Shown here: one piece after another, positions 16,160 through 24,442 of the stretch
Layout: the number at the start of each line of letters is the position of its first letter
Position numbering within the stretch: the first letter of the stretch is position 1
Source of the DNA: Microbacterium sp. Leaf320
GTDB lineage: Bacteria; Actinomycetota; Actinomycetes; Actinomycetales; Microbacteriaceae
Assembly: GCF_001423485.1 (NCBI RefSeq)
Contig: NZ_LMOD01000001.1
Span: 626,617 to 690,616 of the forward strand
DNA: 64,000 bases
Direction of reading: 5' to 3'
Program-made: the position numbers and the translations under genes
The notes under the pieces: model-generated
Databases searched by the model: none
Told to the model about the DNA's origin: nothing
What the model saw: the letters and a program-made list of their open reading frames with translations, nothing else

Positions 16160-17188
16160 ATGAAGATCGGCATTCTGACGAGCGGTGGCGACTGCCCCGG
16201 ACTCAACGCGGTGATCCGCGGAATCGTGCTCAAGGGCACCACGACCTACGACCTCGAGTTCGTCGGCATCCGCGACGGCTGGCGAGGCGTCGTCGACGGA
16301 GACTTCTTCCCCCTCACCCGGCACGAGGTGAAGGGCCTGTCGAAGGTCGGCGGAACGATCCTCGGAACCAGCCGCACGAACCCCTACGAGGGTGAGCGCG
16401 GCGGTGCGGAGAACATCGCCAAGACGCTCTACGGCCACAAGATCGACGGCATCATCGCGATCGGCGGCGAGGGCACCCTCGCCGCAGCCGACCGCCTCGC
16501 GAAGGACGGCATCAACGTCATCGGCGTACCGAAGACCATCGACAATGACCTCCGCGCCACCGACTACTCGTTCGGCTTCGACACGGCCGTCAACATCGCC
16601 ACGGACGCGATGGACCGTCTGCGCACCACCGGAGACTCGCACCAGCGCTGCATGGTGGCCGAGGTCATGGGGCGCCACGTCGGTTGGATCGCACTGCACG
16701 CCGGGATGGCGGCGGGCGCGCACGCCATCTGCATCCCCGAGGTCCCGATGTCGATCGACGACATCACCGCGCTCGTCTCGAGCGCCCACGATCGCGGCCG
16801 CGCGCCGCTCGTCGTGGTCTCCGAAGGATTCAAGCTGCTCGGCATGGATGAGGCATACAGCGACAAGGGGCTGGACGCATTCAACCGCCCCCGTCTGGGC
16901 GGCATCGGCGACCAGCTCGCGCCGGCGATCGAGCGGATCACCGGAATCGAGACTCGCGCCACGATCCTCGGTCACATCCAGCGCGGCGGGTCGCCCTCGG
17001 CGTTCGACCGCGTGCTCGCCACGCGACTCGGCCTGCACGCCGCCGACGCCCTGGTCGACGGCGCGTGGGGCCAGATGGTCGCCATGCAGGGGACCGACAT
17101 CGTGCGTGTGCCGTTCGCCGAGGCACTGGGCGAGCTGAACACCGTTCCCCGCAGCCGCTACGACGAGGCTGCCGCACTGTTCGGCTGA
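16160..17188 (+). CDS. pfkA: 6-phosphofructokinase (group III type)
   Basis: A 342-residue phosphofructokinase, making fructose 1,6-bisphosphate in glycolysis. ILTSGGDCPGLNAVIRG is the N-terminal nucleotide-binding motif; GGEGT at 102-106 and PKTIDND are the donor-selecting motifs. Gly105 aligns with the Gly104 of ATP-using enzymes, while the lysine of PKTIDND is the residue otherwise seen in pyrophosphate enzymes. This is the usual actinobacterial combination and predicts ATP use. ATG at 16160 was chosen because the fold begins there; the ribosome site (GAGGCAAGC) is modest. Confidence 0.94.
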   Translation: MKIGILTSGGDCPGLNAVIRGIVLKGTTTYDLEFVGIRDGWRGVVDGDFFPLTRHEVKGLSKVGGTILGTSRTNPYEGERGGAENIAKTLYGHKIDGIIAIGGEGTLAAADRLAKDGINVIGVPKTIDNDLRATDYSFGFDTAVNIATDAMDRLRTTGDSHQRCMVAEVMGRHVGWIALHAGMAAGAHAICIPEVPMSIDDITALVSSAHDRGRAPLVVVSEGFKLLGMDEAYSDKGLDAFNRPRLGGIGDQLAPAIERITGIETRATILGHIQRGGSPSAFDRVLATRLGLHAADALVDGAWGQMVAMQGTDIVRVPFAEALGELNTVPRSRYDEAAALFG

Positions 17189-17213
17189 GCCGTCAGCCAG
17201 ACACCCCGCACGC

Positions 17214-17246
17214 GAACGGGCCGATCCTCACCGGATCGGCCCGTTC
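17214..17246. terminator. Bidirectional terminator between pfk and oligopeptidase B
   Basis: Perfect 14-bp arms (17214-17227 and 17233-17246, GAACGGGCCGATCC) with loop TCACC, placed between two convergent genes. No T-run on either side. Confidence 0.75.
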
Positions 17247-17261
17247 TCGGCGTAGGCGCGG

Positions 17262-19361
17262 TCAGCGCGAGGCGAGCCCGACCGTGTCGAGGATCCACGC
17301 CAGTTCGAAGGCACGTTCCTTCCACGAGTTGTAACGTCCACTCACTCCACCGTGCCCGGCGACCATCTCGCACTTGAGGAGCGCGTCCGAGGCTCCTGCG
17401 ACTCGCAGCGCCGCGATCCACTTGGCCGGTTCCACATAGAGCACTCTGGTGTCGTTGAGGGAAGTGACCGCCAGGATGCGCGGATACTCGACGCCCTCGC
17501 GCACGTTCTCATACGGTGAGTACGACTTCATGTACTCGTAGACGTCAGCCCCGTGCAGCGGGTCTCCCCACTCGTCCCATTCGATCACCGTCAGAGGGAG
17601 CGAGGGGTCGAGGATGGTCGTCAGCGCGTCGACGAACGGCACGGCGGCCAGAACGCCGGCGAAGAGTTCGGGGGCGAGGTTCGTGACGGCACCCATCAGC
17701 AGTCCGCCGGCGCTGCCGCCCTCTGCGACGAGAGTCTCGGGCGTCGTGATGCCCTGCTCGACAAGGTGCTCGGCACACGCGACGAAGTCGGTGAACGTGT
17801 TGCGTTTGCTCAGCAGCTTGCCGTCTTCGTACCACTGTCGCCCCATCTCGCCGCCGCCACGCACGTGTGCGACGGCGAAGACGATTCCTCGGTCGAGCTC
17901 GGACAGCCGGGCGACCGAGAAACCGGGATCGATCGAGTGCTCGTACGACCCGTAGCCATAGAGATGCACGGGACGCGCCGCGGAGCCCGGGTCTCCGAAC
18001 GAGCGCTTCCAGACGAGCGAGATCGGCACTCTGGTGCCGTCGGTTGCCGTGGCCCAGGCGCGCTGCTGGCCGTAATCGAGCGGGTCGTAGCCGCCGAGGA
18101 CCGCGACCTGCTTGCGGAGTTCGAGCTCGCGCGTCGCGAGGTCGAATTCGTACACGGTGCCGGGAGTGACGAACGAGGTGTAGCCGAGGCGCAGGTACGG
18201 CGAGTGCCATTCCGGGTTGCCGCTGACACCGGCCGAGTACAGCGGTTCGTCGAAGACGATGTCCTCCACGGCATCCGTCGAGTAGTCGAGGAGCCCGACG
18301 CGCTCGAGACCCTCACGGCGGTACTCGACCGTGGCGAAATCGCGGAACGCGTCCATGCCGAGCAGCCGACGGCCCGGTTCGTGCGCCAGGACGACCCGAC
18401 GCTCGCCTTGCGGGGCGGATGCGGAGACCGAGACGAGCTCGAAGTCCAGCGCGCCGTCGTTGTGGAGGATGTACAGGCGATCCTCCCCGTCGACGACCGC
18501 GTGCTCGAGCGAGTACTCGACCCCCTCGCGTCGAGGCCAGACGATCTCGGGCGGCGCAGTCAGATCTCCCGAGAGATCGACGAGGTATTCCTCGCTCGTG
18601 ATGCTGGAGCCGACGGCGATCACCAGGTACCTGCGACTGCGGGTGATGCCGGCGCCCAGCCAGTACTTCTCATCGGGTTCGTGGAAGAGCTTCACGTCCT
18701 CGGCCACCGGCGTGCCGAGGCGGTGCAGCCAGAGGGTGTCGGGGCGCCAGGCGTCGTCCCTCGTCGTATACAGGATCCCGGTGCCGTCCGGGGTGAAGAA
18801 CGCGCCTCCCGTATCGGGGATCTCGTCGGCGAGAGTCTCTCCGGTGACGAGGTCGCGGACATGCACGGTGTAGAGCTCGTCACCCTCGAAATCCGTAGCC
18901 CAGAGCAGCATGGTGGCGTCGTCCGAGGTGTCGAAGGCACCGAGTGAGAAGAACTCGTGGCCCTCGGCCTCGACATTGCCGTCGAGCAGTACGGTCTCGC
19001 CCGGCACGGGCACGCCCGGTTCGAGCATCGGGGGAGTCCAGTCGCCCTCGGCGGCGGCGGTGCGGCAGTGGATGCCGTACTGGGATCCCTCCTCGGTGCG
19101 GCTGTAGTACCACCAGTCTCCACGTCGAGTCGGCACGGAGAGATCCGTCTCCTGCACTCGACCCTTGATCTCCTGGAAGAGTGTCTCGCGCAGTTCGGCG
19201 AGGTGGGCGAGCTCGGACTCCGTGTGCGCGTTCTCCGCTTCGAGATGCGCGATCACCTCGGGGGAGTCCTTCTCACGCAGCCATTCATACGGGTCGTCGA
19301 AGGTGTCTCCGTGATGAGTGCGGAGTGTCGAGCGGCGGTCTGCGATCGGGGCATCAGTCAC
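17262..19361 (-). CDS. Oligopeptidase B-like S9 serine peptidase
   Basis: A 699-residue prolyl-oligopeptidase family enzyme. An N-terminal segment with DDPYEWLREKDSPEV leads into a seven-bladed propeller (about 70-420), then the alpha/beta hydrolase domain with nucleophile Ser550 in EGGSAGG, the aspartate in TSLNDTRV and the histidine in GHGGVSGR. Such cytosolic enzymes cut short peptides after basic residues (oligopeptidase B) or proline; the sequence is closer to the former. GTG at 19361 was preferred over GTG at 19370 because TAGCGT (19369-19374) ends 7 nt before it and overlaps the other start. Confidence 0.9.
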   Translation of the reverse strand: MTDAPIADRRSTLRTHHGDTFDDPYEWLREKDSPEVIAHLEAENAHTESELAHLAELRETLFQEIKGRVQETDLSVPTRRGDWWYYSRTEEGSQYGIHCRTAAAEGDWTPPMLEPGVPVPGETVLLDGNVEAEGHEFFSLGAFDTSDDATMLLWATDFEGDELYTVHVRDLVTGETLADEIPDTGGAFFTPDGTGILYTTRDDAWRPDTLWLHRLGTPVAEDVKLFHEPDEKYWLGAGITRSRRYLVIAVGSSITSEEYLVDLSGDLTAPPEIVWPRREGVEYSLEHAVVDGEDRLYILHNDGALDFELVSVSASAPQGERRVVLAHEPGRRLLGMDAFRDFATVEYRREGLERVGLLDYSTDAVEDIVFDEPLYSAGVSGNPEWHSPYLRLGYTSFVTPGTVYEFDLATRELELRKQVAVLGGYDPLDYGQQRAWATATDGTRVPISLVWKRSFGDPGSAARPVHLYGYGSYEHSIDPGFSVARLSELDRGIVFAVAHVRGGGEMGRQWYEDGKLLSKRNTFTDFVACAEHLVEQGITTPETLVAEGGSAGGLLMGAVTNLAPELFAGVLAAVPFVDALTTILDPSLPLTVIEWDEWGDPLHGADVYEYMKSYSPYENVREGVEYPRILAVTSLNDTRVLYVEPAKWIAALRVAGASDALLKCEMVAGHGGVSGRYNSWKERAFELAWILDTVGLASR

Positions 19362-19368
19362 GCCTCCC

Positions 19369-19374
19369 ACGCTA
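19369..19374 (-). promoter_or_regulatory. -10 hexamer of the oligopeptidase gene
   Basis: TAGCGT on the minus strand, 7 nt before GTG 19361; this decides the start choice. Confidence 0.45.
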
Positions 19375-19422
19375 GCTCAGGTCGAGTTGACCGGCACCCG
19401 ACAGGGTGGGAGGATTACCCGG

Positions 19423-19455
19423 GGCCGGTTAACGGAAGTCAAACCCACGGTGAAC
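19423..19455 (-). promoter_or_regulatory. Pho-box-like array of three 11-bp direct repeats
   Basis: Read on the minus strand, three contiguous 11-mers GTTCACCGTGG, GTTTGACTTCC and GTTAACCGGCC lie 63-95 bp before the phosphate transporter start. Streptomyces PhoP binds tandem 11-bp repeats that begin G(G/T)TCA. The first and third units fit well, the middle one poorly. This suggests phosphate-dependent control. Confidence 0.5.
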
Positions 19456-19517
19456 TCTTCGTTCGTCACGTCGATCTCGTCGACACCTCCCTCTTCCTCA
19501 ACGACCGAAAGCGAACG

Positions 19518-20903
19518 GTGGAAACCGCAGCCCTCATCGTCGTGCTGGTTATCCTGCTGGCACTCTTCTTCGACTTCACCAACGGGTTTCACGACACTGC
19601 GAACGCGATGGCCACGCCCATCGCGACGGGTGCGCTCAAGCCCAAGACCGCGGTGCTTCTCGCAGCAGTCCTGAACCTGGTCGGTGCGTTCCTCTCGACA
19701 GAGGTCTCCAAGACCGTGTCGCACGGGATCATCCGCGAGGACACCATCCAAGGCGATGTGTTCCTGCCGATGATCTTCGCGGGTCTCATCGGCGCGATCA
19801 CGTGGAACATGCTCACCTGGCTGCTCGGTCTGCCCTCGAGCTCCTCGCACGCGCTGTTCGGCGGACTCATCGGGGCCACGCTGGTCGGAGTCGGTGTAGG
19901 CGGAATCGACTTCGGGATGGTGCTGTCGAAGATCATCCTCCCGGCGCTCATCGCCCCGCTGACCGCAGGAATCATCGCGTTCGCGGCGACCAAGCTCGCG
20001 TACTCGATCACGCGGCGATACGACGGCAAGCCCGACGGGCGCGACGGCTTCCGGTGGGGGCAGATCTTCACCTCCTCGCTGGTCGCGCTCGCGCACGGCA
20101 CGAACGACGCCCAGAAGACGATGGGTGTCATCACCCTGGCGCTGATCACGGTCGGGTGGCAGAACAGCGAACAGGCCGATCCGTACCTCTGGGTGATCAT
20201 CGCGTGTGCGGTCACGATCGCGCTCGGCACCTATCTCGGCGGCTGGCGCATCATCCGTACCCTCGGCAAGGGGCTCACCGACGTCAAGCCCGCACAGGGC
20301 TTCTCGGCGGAGAGCTCGACGGCTGCGACGATCCTCGCATCCAGCGCCTTCGGTTTCGCCCTCTCGACCACGCAGGTCGCGTCGGGATCCGTCATCGGCT
20401 CCGGTCTCGGCCGTCGCGGTTCGACCGTGCGCTGGCGCACTGCCGGACGCATCGCGATCGGGTGGCTGCTGACCCTTCCAGCCGCCGGCGCCGTAGGAGC
20501 TCTCGCGGCGCTCCTGATCACGTGGCTCGGCAACTGGGGCATCGCGATCGACACGGTGCTTGCTCTGGCGGTCATCATCGGCCTCTTCCTGCGTTCGCGC
20601 AAGGACGCGGTGACGCACGCCAACGCGATGAGCGATGTGGCGGAATCGGGTCTCGCGATCGAGCAGCCCGACACGACGCCGCTCACCCGCCGTCAGCAGC
20701 GAATCGCCGATGCGAAGGCGGAGGCGAAGGTTCGCGCGGAGGCGCGGGAGCAGGTAAAGGTCCAGGCGAAGGCCGAGGCCAAGGCCAAGGCTGAGGCGAA
20801 GGCCGACGCGAAGGCGAAGGCCGCCAAGAAGGCGGCGAAGAGCGGGGAGCCCGCGAAGACGATCGAGGATGCCGATACGGCGAGCAGGGAGGAGTCGAAG
20901 TGA
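19518..20903 (+). CDS. pit: PiT family inorganic phosphate transporter
   Basis: A 461-residue transporter of the PiT family (phosphate or metal-phosphate:H+ symport). The duplicated signatures are FDFTNGFHDTANA near the N-terminus and ALAHGTNDAQKTMGV in the second half, with GLPSSSSHAL between. About ten membrane helices are predicted, then a roughly 70-residue charged tail of Ala/Lys/Glu repeats (about 395-461), likely cytosolic coiled coil. GTG at 19518 is the start that keeps the first helix; the ribosome site is weak. A Pho-box-like array lies upstream. The stop overlaps the next gene by 4 bp. Confidence 0.93.
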   Translation: METAALIVVLVILLALFFDFTNGFHDTANAMATPIATGALKPKTAVLLAAVLNLVGAFLSTEVSKTVSHGIIREDTIQGDVFLPMIFAGLIGAITWNMLTWLLGLPSSSSHALFGGLIGATLVGVGVGGIDFGMVLSKIILPALIAPLTAGIIAFAATKLAYSITRRYDGKPDGRDGFRWGQIFTSSLVALAHGTNDAQKTMGVITLALITVGWQNSEQADPYLWVIIACAVTIALGTYLGGWRIIRTLGKGLTDVKPAQGFSAESSTAATILASSAFGFALSTTQVASGSVIGSGLGRRGSTVRWRTAGRIAIGWLLTLPAAGAVGALAALLITWLGNWGIAIDTVLALAVIIGLFLRSRKDAVTHANAMSDVAESGLAIEQPDTTPLTRRQQRIADAKAEAKVRAEAREQVKVQAKAEAKAKAEAKADAKAKAAKKAAKSGEPAKTIEDADTASREESK

Positions 20904-21235
20904 GCGTCGACATCGACTGGATCGCATTCGTCCAGGTGTTCCTCGCAGCGCTCGTCGGCGCCTGCGCCGTGGTGACGTTCTACGCTTTCGGGCTCCGTCT
21001 GCTGGTCCGCAGCGGTCGTGCGCCCGTCGTGAGCCCTGCCGAGTTCACCGATGCGATCACGGTGATCACCGAGAAGGAGCTCAAGCGCGCCGCGAAGCAG
21101 GCTTCGAAGGCTGCGAAAAAGAGCCCTCTGACAGACGGGCAGCGGCGCGTTGCACTCTTCGGCGCCTACGGCTGCTTCGCACTGTGCGCGGTGGCAGTCG
21201 TGGCCGGCATCCTCATCATCGTCGTCGGACACTGA
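20900..21235 (+). CDS. Small two-helix membrane protein coupled to the phosphate transporter
   Basis: A 111-residue protein with membrane helices at about 7-32 and 86-108, separated by a basic, Lys/Ala-rich stretch (KELKRAAKQASKAAKK, about 58-75) resembling the charged tail of the transporter upstream. GTG at 20900 overlaps the pit stop (GTGA), so both are co-translated. It may be an accessory or regulatory subunit of the transporter; no family motif is recognised. Confidence 0.75.
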   Translation: MSVDIDWIAFVQVFLAALVGACAVVTFYAFGLRLLVRSGRAPVVSPAEFTDAITVITEKELKRAAKQASKAAKKSPLTDGQRRVALFGAYGCFALCAVAVVAGILIIVVGH

Positions 21236-21247
21236 CTCGGCGCCGAG
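21236..21247. terminator. Short palindrome between convergent genes
   Basis: CTCGGCGCCGAG, a 12-bp perfect palindrome just after the small membrane protein stop and 12 bp before the TetR gene end. A weak terminator at most. Confidence 0.3.
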
Positions 21248-21259
21248 AGTCGGGTGTTC

Positions 21260-21826
21260 TCAGCTCAGCAGCCCTGCCACGAGGTCGTCGACGATGTCGT
21301 CCGTCGAGGTGTCAGGGTCGATCGGAGTCGTCAGCCGATCGAGCAGCAGGCCGTCGATCGCGTAGTGGAACAGCGCGATCTCACGTCGACCGCCCGGCAG
21401 GCCCGCAGACGAGTTGAACTCGACGTCTCCGGCGAATCCGGCTCGCTGCCACGCTCCCAGCAGCGCAGCGACCTCGGGGCGTCGGCTGCTCTCGAGACGC
21501 AACTCGAAGAGCGCGAGCGTCACGTCGCGATCGTCGGTCAGGCGTCGGACGATGTCGCGGATGTAGTCGGCGAAGAGCTCTCTGCTCGGAGTCTCCGATG
21601 ACCGTCGAGCAAGATCTTCCTCGCTCGGAGCCAGACGCTCGCCGATGCGCTCGACGAGTCCTTCCACCAGGGCATCGCGGCTCCGGAAGTAGTTCGACGT
21701 CGTGCCCACGGGGACGCCGGCGACGAGGTCGACGGCCCGATGCGTGAGTCCGCGTGAACCGTCCGTCGCGAGGACCGTGAGCCCGGCATCCGCGATCAGT
21801 CGTCGTCTGGTCTCGTTCTTCGCCAT
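21260..21826 (-). CDS. TetR/AcrR family transcriptional regulator
   Basis: A 188-residue regulator. The N-terminal helix-turn-helix reads RRRLIADAGLTVLATDGSRGLTHRAVD, then AGVPVGTTSNYFRSRDAL, the usual TetR DNA-binding domain (about 5-55); the C-terminal helical ligand domain is unassigned. It is divergent from the phosphodiesterase gene at 21908 (81 bp), with hexamers on both strands, so it may control that gene and itself. ATG at 21826 has TAGGGT ending 6 nt upstream. The ligand is unknown. Confidence 0.9.
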   Translation of the reverse strand: MAKNETRRRLIADAGLTVLATDGSRGLTHRAVDLVAGVPVGTTSNYFRSRDALVEGLVERIGERLAPSEEDLARRSSETPSRELFADYIRDIVRRLTDDRDVTLALFELRLESSRRPEVAALLGAWQRAGFAGDVEFNSSAGLPGGRREIALFHYAIDGLLLDRLTTPIDPDTSTDDIVDDLVAGLLS

Positions 21827-21832
21827 GCAGGA

Positions 21833-21838
21833 ACCCTA
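21833..21838 (-). promoter_or_regulatory. -10 hexamer of the TetR gene (leaderless)
   Basis: TAGGGT, then 6 nt, then ATG 21826 on the minus strand. Confidence 0.45.
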
Positions 21839-21895
21839 TCTCGACTACTACAACTGATGTGGTGCCGCTCCTCGTGCCGGTGTCGTCGTCGCGCC

Positions 21896-21901
21896 TAGGC
21901 T
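21896..21901 (+). promoter_or_regulatory. -10 hexamer of the phosphodiesterase gene (leaderless)
   Basis: TAGGCT, then 6 nt, then ATG 21908. Confidence 0.5.
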
Positions 21902-21907
21902 GAGATC

Positions 21908-22822
21908 ATGTCAGCGCACTCCGACTCCGAGTTCGTCTTCGGCCGTCACCGGCCGGCGTCTCACGTGATCATCCACGTGAGCGACCCGCACTTCCTCGCC
22001 GGCGGTGCGAAGCTCGGTGATCGCTACGACGTCGAGTCGAATTTCGCTCGCACGCTCGACGCGATCAGGGCTGTGCATCCGCATCCCGCGGCGATCGTCA
22101 TCACGGGCGACCTCACGGATCTCGGGGAGCCCGACGCCTATCGGCGCCTGCGCGCGGCCGTCGAGCCGGTGGCCCGGGAACTCGGTGCACCCGTGGTCTG
22201 GGTCGCGGGGAACCACGACGAGCGTCCGGCGATGCGCGAAGGACTACTCGACCAGGCGCCGACGCAGCAGCCGATCACCGGTGTCTGGGATCTCGACGGG
22301 CTCCGGCTGGTCGCTCTCGACACGAGCGTGCCCGGCTGGCATCACGGCGACCTCGACGACGGGCAGCTCGCGTGGCTCGCCGACATCCTCCGCGAACCTG
22401 CACCGCACGGCACGCTGCTCGCGATGCATCACCCGCCCCTCCCGAGCCACGTCCCGCTGTTCGACATCCTGGAGCTGCAGCATCAGGACGAACTCGCCGA
22501 GGTCATCCGGGGGAGCGACGTGCGCGGCATCCTCGCCGGACACCTGCATTACTCGGCTCATGGAACCTTCGCCGGGGTTCCGGTGAGCGTCGCGTCGGCG
22601 ACGTGTTACACGATGAACGTCGCCCGTCCGGCAGCCGACGTGAACGGGATGGACGCGGCTCAGGCGTTCCAGATCGTGCATGTGCGGCCAGGCTCGATCA
22701 CGCACACCGTGGTTCCGGTGACCGATGCCCCGACCGGCGACCATTTCTCACCCGCGTGGCTGGAGCGGATGTCGAGGCTCAGCCCGCAAGAGCGCCTCGA
22801 GGCCTTCTCGCGCAAACGCTGA
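21908..22822 (+). CDS. Class III cyclic nucleotide phosphodiesterase-like metallophosphoesterase
   Basis: A 304-residue calcineurin-like phosphoesterase. The metal-ligand blocks are in order: HVSDPHF (DxH), VITGDLTDLG (GDxxD), VAGNHDERP (GNHD), AMHHPPLP (H) and AGHLHYSAHG (GHxH). It is close to the CpdA/Rv0805 type that hydrolyses 3',5'-cAMP or other cyclic nucleotides with two metal ions. The start is supported by TAGGCT ending 6 nt before ATG. It is divergent from a TetR regulator. The true substrate is uncertain because Rv0805-like enzymes are promiscuous. Confidence 0.85.
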   Translation: MSAHSDSEFVFGRHRPASHVIIHVSDPHFLAGGAKLGDRYDVESNFARTLDAIRAVHPHPAAIVITGDLTDLGEPDAYRRLRAAVEPVARELGAPVVWVAGNHDERPAMREGLLDQAPTQQPITGVWDLDGLRLVALDTSVPGWHHGDLDDGQLAWLADILREPAPHGTLLAMHHPPLPSHVPLFDILELQHQDELAEVIRGSDVRGILAGHLHYSAHGTFAGVPVSVASATCYTMNVARPAADVNGMDAAQAFQIVHVRPGSITHTVVPVTDAPTGDHFSPAWLERMSRLSPQERLEAFSRKR

Positions 22823-22915
22823 CGCGCCGTCGTATCCCTGGCGGCGCATGCGGGCGGGCGTAGAATGGGTGCATCCCCCGCATCACACACTCGCCACTAC
22901 CCACAAGGATGTGAC

Positions 22916-24376
22916 ATGGCTTCTGCCGCGCCTGCCCTCACCCGTACCGAGACCGATTCGCTCGGGAGCATGGAGATTCCCGCCGACGCGTACTGGGGGA
23001 TCCACACCGCTCGCGCCGACGCGAACTTCCCGATCACCAAGCGTCCGATCTCGGTCTACCCCGACCTGATCGTCGCACTCGCCATGGTCAAGCAGGCCAG
23101 TGCCCGGGCAAACCGCGAGATCGGCGTCCTCGATGCCGAGCGGGCCGACCTGATCGACCGTGCGGCGCAGCGCGTGATCGACGGGGAGTTCCACGACCAG
23201 TTCACGGTCGGGGTCATCCAGGGCGGTGCCGGAACCTCGACGAACATGAACGCCAACGAGGTCATCACCAACATCGCCCTCGAGCTCGCTGGCCATGAGA
23301 AGGGCGACTACGCGTTCCTGTCGCCGATCGACCACACCAACCGCAGCCAGTCCACCAACGACGTGTACCCGACCGCCGTGAAGATCGGCCTGTCGCTGAC
23401 CCTGCGCTCGCTGCTCGAGGAACTCGATCTGCTGCGCGTGTCGTTCCTCAACAAGTCGCACGAGTTCCACGACGTGCTCAAGGTCGGCCGCACGCAGCTG
23501 CAGGATGCCGTGCCCATGACGCTCGGCCAGGAGTTCCACGGTTTCGCATCGACGCTCGGCTTCGACCACACGCGTCTCACCGAGAACGCCTCGCTCATGT
23601 TCGAGATCAACATGGGCGCAACGGCGATCGGCACCGGCATCACGACCCACGTGGACTACGCGCCAGCCGTGCTGAAGCATCTGCGCGAGATCACGTCGCT
23701 CGACCTCGTCACCTCCGCCGACCTCGTCGAAGCCACCAGCGACACCGGCTCGTTCATGTCGTTCTCGTCGACGCTGAAGCGCAACGCGATGAAGCTCTCG
23801 AAGATCTGCAACGACCTGCGTCTGCTGTCGTCGGGGCCGCAGGCCGGTTTCGGCGAGATCAACCTTCCCGCGATGCAGGCAGGCTCGAGCATCATGCCCG
23901 GCAAGGTCAACCCGGTGATCCCCGAGGTCGTCAACCAGGTCGCCTTCGCCGTCGCCGGTGCGGACATGACCGTCACGATGGCGGCCGAGGCCGGTCAGCT
24001 GCAGCTCAACGCCTTCGAGCCGGTCATCGCGCATTCGATCTTCCAGTCGATCACCTGGATGCGCCAGGCGATGTGGACGCTGCGCGTGAACTGCGTCGAC
24101 GGAATCACCGCCAATCGCGACCGGCTCGGGGCGATGGTCGGAGCATCGGTCGGCGTCATCACCGCGCTCACCCCGTTCATCGGTTACGCGGCGGCGGCTG
24201 CGCTGGCCAAGACCGCGCTTCTCACCAACCGCAACGTGGCCGACCTGGTCGTCGAGGCCGGTCTGATGTCGCGTGATGAGGTCATCAAGCAGCTGTCACC
24301 CGCGCGCCTCTCCGGCCTCGAGGCGATCACGGCGGCGATCCCGGTCATCGCCCCCGAGGATCTCATCGAGATCTGA
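22916..24376 (+). CDS. aspA: Aspartate ammonia-lyase
   Basis: A 486-residue member of the aspartase/fumarase superfamily, interconverting aspartate and fumarate plus ammonia. The signature GSSIMPGKVNPVIPE is the flexible catalytic loop with the general-base serine; GAGTSTNMNANEV and TNDVYPTAVK (with HTNRSQS before it) are the other substrate-binding segments. It matches aspartase better than class II fumarase by its NMNANEV block and length. ATG at 22916 follows AAGGATG; a TAGAAT hexamer lies at 22861-22866, giving a leader of about 45 nt. It could supply fumarate for the C4-dicarboxylate pathway also represented by dctA. Confidence 0.9.
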   Translation: MASAAPALTRTETDSLGSMEIPADAYWGIHTARADANFPITKRPISVYPDLIVALAMVKQASARANREIGVLDAERADLIDRAAQRVIDGEFHDQFTVGVIQGGAGTSTNMNANEVITNIALELAGHEKGDYAFLSPIDHTNRSQSTNDVYPTAVKIGLSLTLRSLLEELDLLRVSFLNKSHEFHDVLKVGRTQLQDAVPMTLGQEFHGFASTLGFDHTRLTENASLMFEINMGATAIGTGITTHVDYAPAVLKHLREITSLDLVTSADLVEATSDTGSFMSFSSTLKRNAMKLSKICNDLRLLSSGPQAGFGEINLPAMQAGSSIMPGKVNPVIPEVVNQVAFAVAGADMTVTMAAEAGQLQLNAFEPVIAHSIFQSITWMRQAMWTLRVNCVDGITANRDRLGAMVGASVGVITALTPFIGYAAAAALAKTALLTNRNVADLVVEAGLMSRDEVIKQLSPARLSGLEAITAAIPVIAPEDLIEI

Positions 24377-24388
24377 CCAGATATGCAG

Positions 24389-24422
24389 AAGGGGCCCCGG
24401 CGGATGTCCGCCGGGGCCCCTT
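24389..24422. terminator. Bidirectional terminator between aspA and the FAH-family gene
   Basis: Perfect 16-bp arms (24389-24404, 24407-24422; AAGGGGCCCCGGCGGA) with a 2-nt centre, so effectively a tetraloop. It lies 12 bp after the aspA stop and 20 bp before the end of the convergent gene. Confidence 0.8.
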
Positions 24423-24442
24423 CGCTGTCTGCGTGCGAGGTT

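Noticed and set aside
19362..19370. GTG 19370 as start of oligopeptidase B
   Set aside because: It overlaps the TAGCGT hexamer that fits GTG 19361 at the 7-nt spacing seen in other genes here.
22861..22866. TAGAAT before aspA as evidence of a leaderless gene
   Set aside because: It is about 50 nt before the ATG and a ribosome site is present, so this is a normal leader.
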